Shown: positions 33,321-44,812 of the stretch, piece after piece
Layout: every line of letters starts with the position of its first letter
How positions within the stretch are numbered: position 1 is the first letter of the stretch
NCBI GenBank assembly: GCA_950097015.1
Contig: CATNEN010000003.1
Coordinates: 4,511,501-4,575,500 of the forward strand
Source of the DNA: Macrostomum hystrix
Taxonomy: Eukaryota > Platyhelminthes > Macrostomidae
Direction: 5' to 3'
DNA: 64,000 nucleotides
Notes under the pieces: model-generated
The model's input: the letters and a program-made list of their open reading frames with translations, nothing else
What the model was told of the DNA's origin: nothing
Databases searched by the model: none
Position numbers and translations under genes: made by a program

Positions 33321-36270
33321 CAAAAATATATTAAATATATCTATAAGCTATAGATATATCTAAAAGAAATATATACTAGAGACTTCTAGGCCACAGATAG
33401 GATCAGTTAGGCCTAGAGGGCACAGAATAAGTGCCTATGCTATGCTACAGTACAATTCAATGCTATAGTATTGGTAAAAACACAACTGAGAAAAAAATTA
33501 CAGCTAGACAATTAAATATATGAGCTGTTGATATAAACAATCACTAGGTTACATTTATTAGAAATTTAGCATTTGCTATTTTTATTTCATGCTATAAAGT
33601 TTGTTTAAATGCAAAAAAATGTTCTACTATATAAAATATTAGTTTTAATGCAAAGGAACTATTTTGTTTTAATATGTCATTATTTTATAAATAGGCCTAC
33701 TGGAGCAAAAATGTAATAAGCCTTAACTTGTGGTTTTATAGCAAGTTTGTAAACACTACTCAGAAGTGTTCTTTCATTCTTTATAAAACATACAGAGACA
33801 AATACTAGGCCTATGAGAATTCATGAGACAAAAGTAGAAAATATTGCTGTACACTTAAGAAATGCTTTTTGGAAAGCCTATAATCAGAAATCCATACATT
33901 TTAATCAAAGATTTGGTCAGAAAAAAAACAAAAAATGATACTTAAACTAAATAATTATACTACCAGAGTAACTAAATACACTAAGCTATGATTTTAAATA
34001 TATAAAATATATTCTCAGAGACTAATTGAAATAGGGCCACAGTTGTTTTAGATTCTTAGAAATGTTCCCATGAATTTAAATGCTTGTTTTAATATTACTT
34101 AAATTTTGTTTAAATGTACCATATGTTTGTCTGCACTAAAAATAAATAGTTATACTGAAGTCACGGAGGAGAGGAGGCGAAGAGATAATACTATAAATAC
34201 ACAAGCGAAATAAAGAGGAAACTAACTCACACAACCTTGGTTGAGAAGAGTTCAGATTAAGAAAGCTAGAAATGTGAAGTGTTCGTGTTGAAGTCATTTG
34301 AGAAAGAGACATTATGAAAGTAAACAGAGTAAAGAAAAGCTGTAAATCTAGATCCACTGGTAAAGCACAAGACCAACTGAAAATTGAATTGAAGACAGTT
34401 AAAAACTGATAAAGACAGATAAAAGACTGATAAAGACAGGTAAAAGACTGATAAAGACTGATAAAGATTGATAGGAATAATACAATAAAGTAATAAGTAA
34501 GAAGTGAATAGAGATTGGCCATATTATAATGCTACAAGATTGAATACATAAACACTAGGGGCCTACCAATTGAATTTGAATTAAAAAGTGCATAAAGTGA
34601 ATAATTAAAGATAGTTATTTGAATAAAAGTGTATAAGCACTACGACCACTTTGGTAATATTCAAACCATATTTAGGCTACTTAGGCTACAAAAAGACATT
34701 AACTATTTTAAAATAACCCTGCAACAACTTTGGTGGCATTAATAGAATTAAGAGCTTATTAAGAAGATAGCGCTACAACAACTTTGGTAACAGCAGTAGG
34801 ATTAATCAGCCCTACGACATAATTTTCATCTAGATGGTACAGATAGACACAATTAGGCCTATGGTCTGCTTAGAAGTTAGATGCACTGGAGCATGCTCTA
34901 GGCCTACCACTAACCACTCTGCTTTATAAAGGACAAGATGCATTTTAAAGTACTATTGTTATTTTCTTTGATTAAAATGACTAATTAACTAACTAACCTA
35001 CTTTTTAAATCAGGTAACAAGTCACTGATTTATATGTATAGCTGTGCCAACGTTTCCTTTTTTATTAAAATATTTTAACCTCTCATGTTTCCTTATATTA
35101 AAAGCTGATTTCAAGTTTACTATGAGGCCAATAGTCTAAATAAAATTTTAATAGCTTACTATATATAATGGGAGCAAGGCCAATACTGAACTATAAAAGC
35201 AGAATAGTAGGTAGGCAGAGTTATCAAAAGCAAACATATATGCTATTCTCTTGGCTAAAATATACTCAGTCCAAACAAAATCTTGCGACAATGGTATATC
35301 GAAAGGGGTTAAACCAATTTTTGACTGCTTTAAGTATAATTAAGTACAAATGTTTAACTTAATACCTTACGTTAGCTGATTTATTAGCTTGGTACAGTTA
35401 TGAAGTGGTTTACAACTTCAGAAGCTAATATTTGTTTTATTTTACACAGTATTCCAAGCGTGACACAAATTTTTATTTTCGCGCATACTTTTTTCAAGAC
35501 AGACGATATAACGAGGGTTCAAGGTTCAAGGGATTTTGCTAGTGACTCATGATAAACTATATGGCTAATAACTTGCGGCTGATCTTATTTGAATGCGCAC
35601 GCCGTATCTGCAGTGATTGTAGGGCATTTTGGTGCCTTTGCTTTTCGGTAACAGCTAGGCATTTTGGTGCCCAGTCTTGCCTTTTCTGTAGATTTCGGTT
35701 CCCACTTGAACTGCAAAAATACATTACATATCTACTTGCGAAAGCAAAAAAATTGCGAAGAAAGCAAAAATTAAATGTCATTTCAGAAAGTCACGGTAAA
35801 GGCACGGTAAAAACTAAGTAAGTAAAACTGAAAATGTATAAATAACTGCTTGAAGTCACATAAAATGAAGTCATATTTACGGATAAACCACAGAAGTGAG
35901 TAAAGGTGCCAATACCTGGCAAAGTGGCTGCAGGTGGCAAGAATGTGTACAAGTTTGTTGATAGATTTTGAAGATTATAATCTTCAAGACCCCAAAAATT
36001 CAAATTTTAAGTCGAATTTATTAAATCAATATTGATTAGGCTGCAATTCAACAACGAAAAACACAAAATAATCTACTTTCTGGGATTACTTAATTGCACT
36101 CATATGCATATTATTATGTGCATGTGAGAGACTATCGATTTATTGCAACTCATGACTCATTGTTGCCAACAATGTGCAATGTAAAATGTGGATGGTCTCA
36201 ATGAACACTGTACAGCGTACAATAAATTTCATTCTATATAAAATACACTCCGCTAAGAGAGTTTGCTTCA
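33321..36270. other. AT-rich non-coding DNA
   Basis: Nearly 3 kb without recognised exons or RNA genes. A degenerate GATAAAGACTGATAAAGACAG repeat occurs at about 34400-34480. The frames at 34136-34522 and 35549-35821 show no protein-like composition. Confidence 0.4.
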
Positions 36271-36512
36271 AGGACCACTAGGAGTAAAACGACGGGAAAC
36301 TGCATTTCGTAGAAAAAAATTAGGGCAGTCTTTTGCGAAAAAATACACCTCAGAGATAAGAAATTGTCACTTTTCATATTTCTAGATTCAAATTGCAAAA
36401 ACTTTCTCAGTTAGTTCGATTTCAATCTCCGCAGTGTATTTTTCGCGAAAACCAGCCCTATTTTTTTCTAAGAAACGTACTTTTCCGTCTTTCTACTCCT
36501 AGTAGTCCTTGG
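36271..36512. mobile_element. Foldback MITE with long inverted arms
   Basis: The left arm begins AGGACCACTAGGAGTAAAAC. The complement of the right arm begins AGGACTACTAGGAGTAGAAA. The similarity continues inwards for roughly 90 bases (GAAAAAAATTAGGGC / GAAAAAAATAGGGC; GCGAAAAAATACAC / GCGAAAAATACAC) to a short loop. RNA or single-stranded DNA would form a long hairpin. A half copy lies at 47412-47518. Confidence 0.7.
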
Positions 36513-37014
36513 TTCGCTTAATGTGTGTTTCAATCAAAAGAAATGACTCTGCGTCATTACAATTTAGAAAATTTCTGTGCTCAGACTGTACAGTTGTGTA
36601 GATTTTACCCACAGATCGATCGATATTTCTTTGTCGATAGAATCAGTATTTTTGCACGCAGGCCGAAATTAACCCGCCCGATTTTGCAATTGCCTCACAT
36701 TCAATTTGCGCACTTACGCTCGTACATTTCCAAAAATTTTCTTACCCATGTTTGCTTTGGAGAATTCTGATTTAGCATACTTCCGCGGCAAGACACTGCT
36801 GGAGTAAGTCTGCAGAGATCTGCAGCTAATAGGCCAATGTACTATACACTACGCAGTTAGCATTTTTACAGCAGACGTGTAAGTGCTTGCAAAATTTTAT
36901 TTTCTTGATTTTTATCTGTTAATTTTAGCTACGTACGGTGACATTCACCTAGTGAAAAATACTAATGAACTTAAATATCCGAGTATGATGAATTGAAGCC
37001 TAACATATGGTTTT
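36513..37014. other. No gene recognised
   Basis: The frame at 36525-36770 has no recognisable features and I do not support it as coding. Confidence 0.3.
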
Positions 37015-37110
37015 AGCCTAAGGTCGTCGGACTCACGAACCCCAGGACTGACGGTCTGGGGTTCGCTCCTTGACCACAGGTCAAGAAGCAAGGTTCGCTC
37101 CTTAAGGCTA
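37015..37110 (+). mobile_element. tRNA-like SINE head, family A type
   Basis: GTTTTAGCCTAAGGTCGTCG, GGACTCACGA and GGTCTGGGGTTCGCTCCTTG match the order of the family-A head (A box, GTCGGACTCAC, B box). No body follows. A second GGTTCGCTCCTT nearby suggests a small internal duplication. Confidence 0.5.
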
Positions 37111-37306
37111 CTCCTTGAGGCTAGTAGTACGCAGCCTTAAAATTAGGTAAAGTTTAATCGCTTACTAGTATTATTATCTTTTTATGAAAGAGATATGGAT
37201 CTTAATCTACTACGAGTATATATCTATGTAGAGTAAATTTCAACTCAAAAGTTTAAAGTTATGGAAATGCAAGCTCTAAATTACGCACGATACTTCAAGA
37301 TCGCGC

Positions 37307-39812
37307 GATATATCGGAAACTGGCATCTAGATATTAGAAACTGGCATATAGATATTGGAAACTGGCATCTAGATATTAGAAACTGGCATCTAGATATTAG
37401 AAACTGGCATCTAGATATTGGAAACTGGCATCTAGATATTAGAAACTGGCATCTAGATATTGGAAACTGGCATCTAGATATTAGAAACTGGCATCTAGAT
37501 ATTAGAAACTGGCATCTAGATATTGGAAACTGGCATCTAGATATTAGAAACTGGCATCTAGATATTGGAAACTGGCATCTAGATATTAGAAACTGGCATC
37601 TAGATATTAGAAACTGGCATCTAGATATTAGAAACTGGCATCTAGATAATGGAAACTGGCATCTAGATATTAGAAACTGGCATCTAGATATTGGAAACTG
37701 GCATCTAGATATTGGAAACTGGCATCTAGATATTAGAAACTGGGATCTAGATATTGGAAACTGGCATCTAGATATTAGAAACTGGCATCTAGATATCGGA
37801 AACTGGGATCTAGATATTAGAAACTGGCATCTAGATATTGGAAACTGGCATCTAGATATTGGAAACTGGCATATAGATATTAGAAACTGGCATCTAGATA
37901 TTGGAAACTGGCATCTAGATATTAGAAACTGGCATCTAGATATTAGAAACTGGCATCTAGATATTGGAAACTGGCATCTAGATATTGGAAACTGGCATCT
38001 AGATATTAGAAACTGGCATCTAGATATTAGAAACTGGCATCTAGATATTGGAAACTGGCATCTAGATATTAGAAACTGGCATCTAGATATTAGAAACTGG
38101 CATCTAGATATTGGAAACTGGCATCAAGATATTAGAAACTGGCATCTAGATAATGGAAACTGGCATCTAGATATTAGAAACTGGCATCTAGATATTGGAA
38201 ACTGGCATCTAGATATTAGAAACTGGCATCTAGATATTAGAAACTGGCATCTAGATATTGGAAACTGGCATCTAGATATTAGAAACTGGCATCTAGATAT
38301 CGGAAACTGGGATCTAGATATTAGAAACTGGCATCTAGATATTGGAAACTGGCATCTAGATATTGGAAACTGGCATCTAGATATTAGAAACTGGCATCTA
38401 GATATTGGAAACTGGCATCTAGATATTAGAAACTGGCATCTAGATATTAGAAACTGGCATCTAGATATTGGAAACTGGGATCTAGATATTAGAAACTGGC
38501 ATCTAGATATCGGAAACTGGGATCTAGATATTAGAAACTGGCATCCAGATATTGGAAACTGGCATCTAGATATTAGAAACTGGCATCTAGATATTGGAAA
38601 CTGGCATCTAGATATTGGAAACTGGCATCTAGATATTAGAAACTGGCATCTAGATATTGGAAACTGGCATCTAGATATTAGAAACTGGCATCTAGATATT
38701 GGAAACTGGCATCTAGATATTGGAAACTGGCATCTAGATATTAGAAACTGGCATCTAGATATTAGAAACTGGCATCTAGATATTAGAAACTGGCATCTAG
38801 ATATCGGAAACTGGGATCTAGATATTAGAAACTGGCATCTAGATATTGGAAACTGGCATCTAGATATTGGAAACTGGCATCTAGATATTGGAAACTGGCA
38901 TCTAGATATTAGAAACTGGCATCTAGATATTGGAAACTGGCATCTAGATATTAGAAACTGGCATCTAGATATTAGAAACTGGCATCTAGATATTAGAAAC
39001 TGGCATCTAGATATCGGAAACTGGGATCTAGATATTGGAAACTGGCATCTAGATATTGGAAACTGGCATCTAGATATTAGAAACTGGCATCTAGATATTG
39101 GAAACTGGCATCTAGATATTAGAAACTGGCATCTAGATATTGGAAACTGGCATCTAGATATTGGAAACTGGCATCTAGATATTAGAAACTGGCATCTAGA
39201 TATTGGAAACTGGCAGCTAGATATTAGAAACTGGCATCTAGATATTAGAAACTGTCAGCTAGATATTGAAAACTGGCATCTAGATATTGGAAACTGGCAT
39301 CTAGATATTGGAAACTGGCATCTAGATATTGGAAACTGGCATTTAGATATCAGAAACTGGCACCTAGATATCGGAAACTGGCATCTAGATATTAGAAACT
39401 GGCATCTAGATATCGGAAACTGGCATCTAGATATTAGAAACTGGCATCTGGATATCGGAAACTGGCATCTAGATATTAGAAACTGGCATATAGATATTGG
39501 AAACTGGCAGCTAGATATTGGAAACTGGCATCTAGATATTAGAAACTGGCATCTAGATATCGGAAACTGGCATCTAGATATTAGAAACTGGCATCTGGAT
39601 ATTGGAAACTGGCATCTAGATATTAGAAACTGGCATATAGATATTGGAAACTGGCATCTAGATAATGGAAACTGGCAGCTAGATATTGGAAACTGGCATC
39701 TAGATATCGGAAACTGGCATCTAGATATCGGAAACTGGCATCTAGATATTAGAAACTGGCATCTGGATATTGGAAACTGGCATATAGATATCGGAAACTG
39801 GCATCTAGATAT
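37307..39812 (+). repeat. 21-bp satellite, about 119 copies, open in one frame
   Basis: A 2.5-kb array of a 21-bp unit encodes the heptapeptide RNWHLDI or GNWHLDI (first codon AGA or GGA). As 21 is a multiple of three and no copy has an indel or stop, the array forms an 878-codon frame from ATG 37261 to the stop at 39895. Variants recur: the GGAAACTGGGATC (GNWDLDI) variant after ATC appears at 37804, 38308 and 38812, exactly 504 bp (24 units) apart. The R/G pattern of the first nine units after each is the same before diverging. I take it as a satellite rather than a gene. There is no signal peptide, domain or codon-level purifying pattern, and replacement changes (H to D or Q, L to P, I to N) are common. 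Confidence 0.95.
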
Positions 39813-39894
39813 ACTGAAAATCTATATAAAGATAAAAGACAAGGTAATATTTTATTCACAGATTGATAGTGATTCAGCAATATACAACGGCTAT

Positions 39895-40524
39895 TGAATA
39901 AGAAATAACTATCGATTTTAAATATAGAAATATCATGCCATTTATAGTTTGGCTGAAATGCACAACACACAACACAAATTAGAAGGACTGCAACTTAATA
40001 GTTCCAATTCTTATCAGCTTACACTGAGTCGCAGCTCTCACTAAATAGCTCCAATTTGCTATCTCTGTAATTAAAAATAACAAAAAAGCAAAACTTTAAT
40101 TACGTAGTACTACAAGTAGGCTAAAAGGCTATTTAAGTAGATCGATTTTGAAAACAAAAAACATTTTCATTACCTGACCGAATTAGGTATCGTGAAGTTT
40201 AGGAATTAAGAAAGGCAAACCAATTCAAAAGTTAGCTATTATTTTTACTAGAAAGCTCTGCCTATAAAGCAATGATTTATGTAATTTGGCACATAAGTTT
40301 CCCACAAATGATCAGAATTAAAATTCAATCACTAAATGTTAGATAGAAAAGCAGCCCAAGCATGTAAGCAATAAACTGTCTAAGTTCACTGTAAGAAGAT
40401 ATAATACAACTTACCATATCAAATAGTGTAACTCTTTTCTACGAGTCAGAGGCAAGAAATGTAGGATAGTTAGATTTATATTCTCGTATGATAAATAAAT
40501 AAATCATGAATATTCCGCCTAGGA
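39895..40524. other. No gene recognised
   Basis: AT-rich DNA between two tandem arrays. Confidence 0.35.
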
Positions 40525-41112
40525 AAGGTGAGATAGATAGGTTGGGGGTAGAGGTAGATAGGAGAGGGAGACAGAAGAGGTAGATAGGAGAGGGAGATAG
40601 GAGTGAGATAGGAGAGGTAGATAGTAGAGGGAGATAAGAAGAGGTAGATAGGAGAGGGAGATAGGAGGGAGATAGAAGAGGTAGATAGAATAGGTAGATA
40701 GAAGAGGGAGATAGGAATGGTAGATAGGAGAGGTAGATAGGAGAGTTAGATAGGAGAGGGAGATAGGAAAGGGAGATAGGAGAGTTAGATAGAAGAGGGA
40801 GATAGGAGAGGTATATAGGAGAGGTAGATAGGAGAGGTAGATAGGAGAGGTAGATAGAAGAGGTAGATAGGAGTGGTAGATAAGAGAGAAGATTGGAGGG
40901 GTAGATATGAAAGGGAAATAGAAGAGGTAGATAGGAGAGGTAGATAGGAGAGGTAGATAGGAGAGGTAGATAGGAGAGGTAGATAGGAGTGCTAGATAAG
41001 AGAGAAGATTGGAGAGGTAGATAGGAAAGGGAAATAGGAGAGGTAGATAGGAAAGGGAAATAGGAGAGGGAGATAGGAGAGGTAGATAGGAGAGGTAGAT
41101 AGAAGTGAGATA
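40525..41112 (+). repeat. About 13-bp purine-rich minisatellite
   Basis: Imperfect copies of GAGAGGTAGATAG with GAGATAGGA variants run for almost 600 bp. The strand is almost all purine apart from T. Non-coding. Confidence 0.9.
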
Positions 41113-41465
41113 TTGGATACAGAGAGAAAAGAGAAAGTATTATTTGGAAGTAGAGAGACTATAATAAAATAATAGGAGACAGTCACGTGACATTCTGATG
41201 TTTTTAATCGTTGCAGCAAACAAAGCAAAAGTTGAGGCCATGACTTGAAGACACGAAACACAAAAAGTCGAAGACGAAAAAAACTAAAAAATGACAATAT
41301 TAACAGATTAGAATTAATTAGACCTACCAGACGGCGGAACCACATCTGGGCAGTTGGTCTTTAGCCAGCCGACTAGTTTAACATCGCACTCTGAGCAGGC
41401 TCGAAGTAGTCGAGAGCACAGGGTGTACACCAGCTGATTTGTGGCCTGAAGCTTGGCCCTGAATA

Positions 41466-41800
41466 TTTGAAGGGGTAATGACCGATTTTAACTATAAGGA
41501 TATAGAAGGGGTAATGACCGATTTAACTACAAGGTTTCTGAAGGGGTAATGACCGATTTAACTACAAGGTTTCAGAAGGGGTAATGACCGATTTTAACTA
41601 CAAGGTTTCAGAAGGGGTAATGACCGATTTAACTACAAGGTTTCTGAAAGGGGATAATGACCGATTTAACTACAAGGTTTCTGAAGGGGTAATGACCGAT
41701 TTTAACTACAAGGTTTCTGAAGGGGTAATGACCGATTTTAACTACAAGGTTTCTGAGGGGGTAATGACCGATTTTAACTACAAGGTTTCTGAAAGGGTAG
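41466..41800 (+). repeat. 36-38-bp tandem repeat, about nine copies
   Basis: The unit contains GGGGTAATGACCGATTTTAA and CTACAAGGTTTCTGAA, varying by one T between copies. Short frames on both strands are repeat artefacts. Confidence 0.9.
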
Positions 41801-42218
41801 ATCAATCTCAATCTGCCTCACTGCCAATCTGCAAATATTCCCACATCAGTGATTGGACAGGTACATTCGAACAGAACTCTGAAGGCATTGCCTGACTCCC
41901 AAAAAACCTGTCAATCGGTCTCGTCCAGTGACAATAATTATAAAAACTTTCTTGCCAAATTTCTACCGATGTATTTCTTGCTAGCGGTACTGCTTATTAG
42001 GAATGTTACAGTAGCCAAACGCTAAAAAAACTACCAGCTGTGTTAAAGTCATTAAAAATTGATAGATTGAATACATAGCTCCTATAACACGGTGACAGCG
42101 ACTAAAAGTTCGAACGCAATTCCCACCTTCTCTTTTATTAAAAGCAAAAAATATAATCGTTTCACGAAGATCGTCTTCAGTTTCAGCAGTCTGACCTCAC
42201 TGTCTGAGCTCATCACTG
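41801..42218. other. Downstream flank of the lectin gene
   Basis: No gene seen. Bases 41855-41925 and 42228-42300 share the words CATTCGAACAGAACTCTG and GTCAATCGGTCTCG with CATTCACACAGAACTCTG and GCCAATCGATCTCG. The 3' end of the lectin gene thus appears partly duplicated downstream. Confidence 0.4.
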
Positions 42219-42980
42219 TCAGCCAAATGGAGAGGTGCATTCACACAGAACTCTGCTGGCTGCGACTGACTCCCAAAAGTCAGCCAATCGATCTCGCCCA
42301 AAAGATCTTCCAATCACGTTCTCATTTCCATTATTGTCTGGTTCGTGATGGTTCCAGAGACTGTCATCCAGGGTGATGTTGCAGCCGACCCAGTACCAGC
42401 CGCCTCGATTCTCGACGCTGCCAGCTGGCTGGAAGCCACCGAGCCAGATCGACTGGCCTCCAGCTTGAGCTGACCACAAACTCTCCACGTGGGTCATCTC
42501 AGCGGCATCTACAACGTCGGCCATGATCACCAGACCGCTCTCTGCCTCGCACCTCCGTCGACTCGGCCACCAATAGTCGGCGCCAGTCAGCAGCTTGTAC
42601 TTCACTCCGCACAAGTCGTCACCGTAGCCAGTCGGACACAGCGCACCTGGCTGCAGTCCCGGCTGCTGCTTCACAAACACCTGGCCTCTCCTGGAGCAGC
42701 TGCAGTCCCTCACCGACTTGCTGCACTTATCGAACACGAACAGCTGACACGGACCGTCAGCCATGGTGAAGGCCTGGCAGCGAGGATGTTTGGTGCACTG
42801 TGCACCGCAGACCATCTTGCTAGCAGCCCCCGCGAGCGTCTGCACGAACTCTGGCTTGATGCAGAGCTGACCAACAATAGCATAGAAGTTGGAAACTACA
42901 GTACCGTCTGCACTTTTGATAAGACTCAGCGTCAGCAACACGAGAACAGCAGCTCGGCAAAGCTTCAATTGCATTCTCAT
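42219..42980 (-). CDS. Secreted protein with PAN-like and C-type lectin domains
   Basis: Single-exon frame on the minus strand. An in-frame ATG also lies at 43019, but the ATG at 42980 gives a typical signal peptide (MRMQLKLCRAAVLVLLTLSL) and 253 residues. A cysteine-rich PAN/apple-like segment (LCIKPEF ... CGAQCTKHPRCQAFTM ... CQLFVFDKC) comes first. A C-type lectin domain follows (CGVKYKLL ... RRRCEAESG ... IWLGGFQ ... WNHHEPDNNG ... RVLCECT). EPDNNG occupies the calcium/sugar-binding loop. EPD instead of the usual EPN (mannose) or QPD (galactose) leaves the specificity open. PAN plus lectin proteins are common secreted recognition molecules in molluscs and other invertebrates. No membrane segment is present. 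Confidence 0.85.
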   Translation of the reverse strand: MRMQLKLCRAAVLVLLTLSLIKSADGTVVSNFYAIVGQLCIKPEFVQTLAGAASKMVCGAQCTKHPRCQAFTMADGPCQLFVFDKCSKSVRDCSCSRRGQVFVKQQPGLQPGALCPTGYGDDLCGVKYKLLTGADYWWPSRRRCEAESGLVIMADVVDAAEMTHVESLWSAQAGGQSIWLGGFQPAGSVENRGGWYWVGCNITLDDSLWNHHEPDNNGNENVIGRSFGRDRLADFWESVAASRVLCECTSPFG

Positions 42981-43509
42981 TTTGGCAAATTTTTCCGAGT
43001 CGCCGTGCAGTATCGTCAAGCTCCAGTCATGCCCTACTTAATTTATACTCAGAAAAAGTCCAATTTGTCTGATCTTATTTCCGCTAACGCAAAGTTGAAA
43101 AAGTTGCACCTTCTTTCCTCTTGCGATGAAAAATTTCTTTTTTACCCGTCGCCGCACACAACGGCTTGCAGAACTGGAGGTCCCCATCCAGTTAGACAAA
43201 TACATTTTAGCAAAGACTCTGCATGGGGCAGTGTAACTTAGACACCGTTGCCTAGGAATATTCTCTGAGCAGTCTAGGATTTTCTGCAAAGCTATGCTGC
43301 TTGCATCCGCCTTTGTTTCAATCTATAGTGCTGCTTCCGAGAATTTTTTTCATCAATCCTTTTTTCATAGGTTCTATATAGTCAGAAAGAATCGAATTAA
43401 GCAGCGCTTTCTGAGCTTAGGCTCATTGCATAGCATCTATTGTTTACATTAAGACTTTGGTTGTCACTTTTCGTATGCCAAAATATAATGCGCGAGACTT
43501 AATAATAAT
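42981..43509. other. 5' flank of the lectin gene
   Basis: No TATA box or exon was identified with confidence. The flanking short frames are not supported. Confidence 0.3.
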
Positions 43510-44015
43510 CCATAAGTATGCGCATTGGACGTTGGGGTCTAATTGTTGTGCGCCTCAGAAGCTCTTGCCGAAAGTGCAGGTCTGCACCAATTGCTCCAGT
43601 TTCTCCGACTTCACCACAGGAAATTCAATACCTTCACACCTTCGTGGAGTTGATTGAGGATTCCAGCCAGTGCCGTCCAAAAGAAACTGCCGCCCCCATC
43701 TGGGTCGCCTGATGTAGTGAGTTCGCCGCCGATAGATGTCGAGGATACCGATTAGCCGACGAACGTACTCGGCACTCTCGGATGTCAGGATGGACTGGAT
43801 GGCACTGACCTTGTCCTGAGTCGGTCGGATTCCTTTTGCTGAGGTTTTTGTGTCCCAGGTACTCGACCTCCTGGAAGCAGAAAAAACTCTTGCGCTTGTT
43901 CAACTTGAGGCCGACCGACTGAAGTCTCCCAAAGACCTCCTCGAGCGTTTACACATGTTGCTCGAAGGTCGTAATGAACAGAATCAATTCGTCTATGTTG
44001 GCGAGCACCTCTCTC
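43510..44015 (-). mobile_element. Ty3/Gypsy fragment (reverse transcriptase to RNase H)
   Basis: On the minus strand the frame contains LKLNKRKSFFCFQEVEYLGHK, the conserved end of the Gypsy reverse transcriptase palm/thumb. It is preceded by NIDELILFITTFEQHV and followed, in shifted frames, by TGAIGADLHFRQELL. Stops and frameshifts interrupt it and both ends are lost. Confidence 0.7.
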
Positions 44016-44140
44016 CCTGAGGCAAGCGAAATGGGTGGCTCCCGCCGCCTCCTCGCTGGCGGACTGGCAAAGAAAACACAGCTTCCTTGGTTACCTGGTC
44101 CTGGACGAAGCGGTGACGGGAGAAATAGCCCTGCCCTAAT
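44016..44140 (-). mobile_element. LINE fragment, downstream half (split by a SINE)
   Basis: On the minus strand it reads SIALLGQGYFSRHRFVQDQV, alignable to TMALSGHGRFTRHRYLQGHV of the LINE at 19.3 kb. It is continuous with the 44744-44812 piece once the SINE between them is disregarded. Confidence 0.65.
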
Positions 44141-44152
44141 AGGGCTATACTC
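44141..44152. repeat. 12-bp target-site duplication of the SINE, first copy
   Basis: AGGGCTATACTC at 44141-44152 is repeated exactly at 44744-44755, on either side of the SINE. Confidence 0.8.
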
Positions 44153-44743
44153 TTACTTACTTACTTACTTTGCAGGGGGGCCTGGGGCACTTGACGCACA
44201 AACACAGGAACGGCATGCCCCCAGGCCGGCGAACTAGGCGAGAGCCGCCCATCGCGCCGCCTCCCCTGAGCAGGCACCTCACACACACAGTAGCAAGCCA
44301 AGCGGGGAAGGGGGCGGCAGCCGGAGTGCCTCTCACCCCAGGCCCGCACACGCACAGAGCAGACCAAGCCGGGGCGGAAGGCTGATAGAAATCAGTCCTC
44401 AGGGGGGGGGCGGGTGACGAGTGTACACTTTATCCAATCGCGCTGACGGAAATCCAGATGAGCGCGCGGCGGTGTACACCCGCCCCCCAGCCACCCCCCG
44501 CAAGGTCTAACGCCCCAGCGCCAACGCACACAACTCACACAACGCAGAACAGGCACACAGAAAGGTAGGAGCGAAGCTATTTTTCAAGCTTTGATTGCAC
44601 GAAATATGGTGCACCTCCGCCGGTCGCTACTGTCCAACCCCCCCCAACAAGTACCGAAATTAATCGTGACCTGAAGGGTGAATCGAACTAGCGTCCTTTG
44701 GAGTGCGAGGCAGCGACGTTAGCCGCTGACCCCCCTCGCCCCT
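44153..44743 (-). mobile_element. tRNA-derived SINE, family C, with target-site duplication
   Basis: A 591-bp insertion lies between exact 12-bp duplications. Read on the minus strand, it begins with a tRNA-like head: GGGGTCAGCGGCTAACGTCG (A box) and GCTAGTTCGATTCACC (B box). A GC-rich body follows, and it ends in a (GTAA)n tail, seen as TTACTTACTTACTTAC at 44153-44168 on the plus strand. The GC-rich body differs sharply from the AT-rich surroundings. It interrupts a LINE fragment. The frames inside it are not coding. Confidence 0.8.
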
Positions 44744-44812
44744 AGGGCTATACTCACCGCTCTGAGGTCTCTGCGATTGTACTTTAGAAGGGCTTCACTT
44801 TTTCGCATTTTC
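44744..44812 (-). mobile_element. LINE fragment, upstream half, with second target-site copy
   Basis: The minus-strand frame SEALLKYNRRDLRAVSIAL matches VKPYLLNRRDLRAVTMAL of the LINE at 19.3 kb. Bases 44744-44755 are the second AGGGCTATACTC. Confidence 0.65.

Noticed and set aside
41584-41895. 103-codon frame in the 36-38-bp repeat
   Set aside because: Tandem-repeat artefact; frame not kept by all units.
44157-44385. Short frames in the GC-rich block
   Set aside because: They lie inside the family-C SINE.
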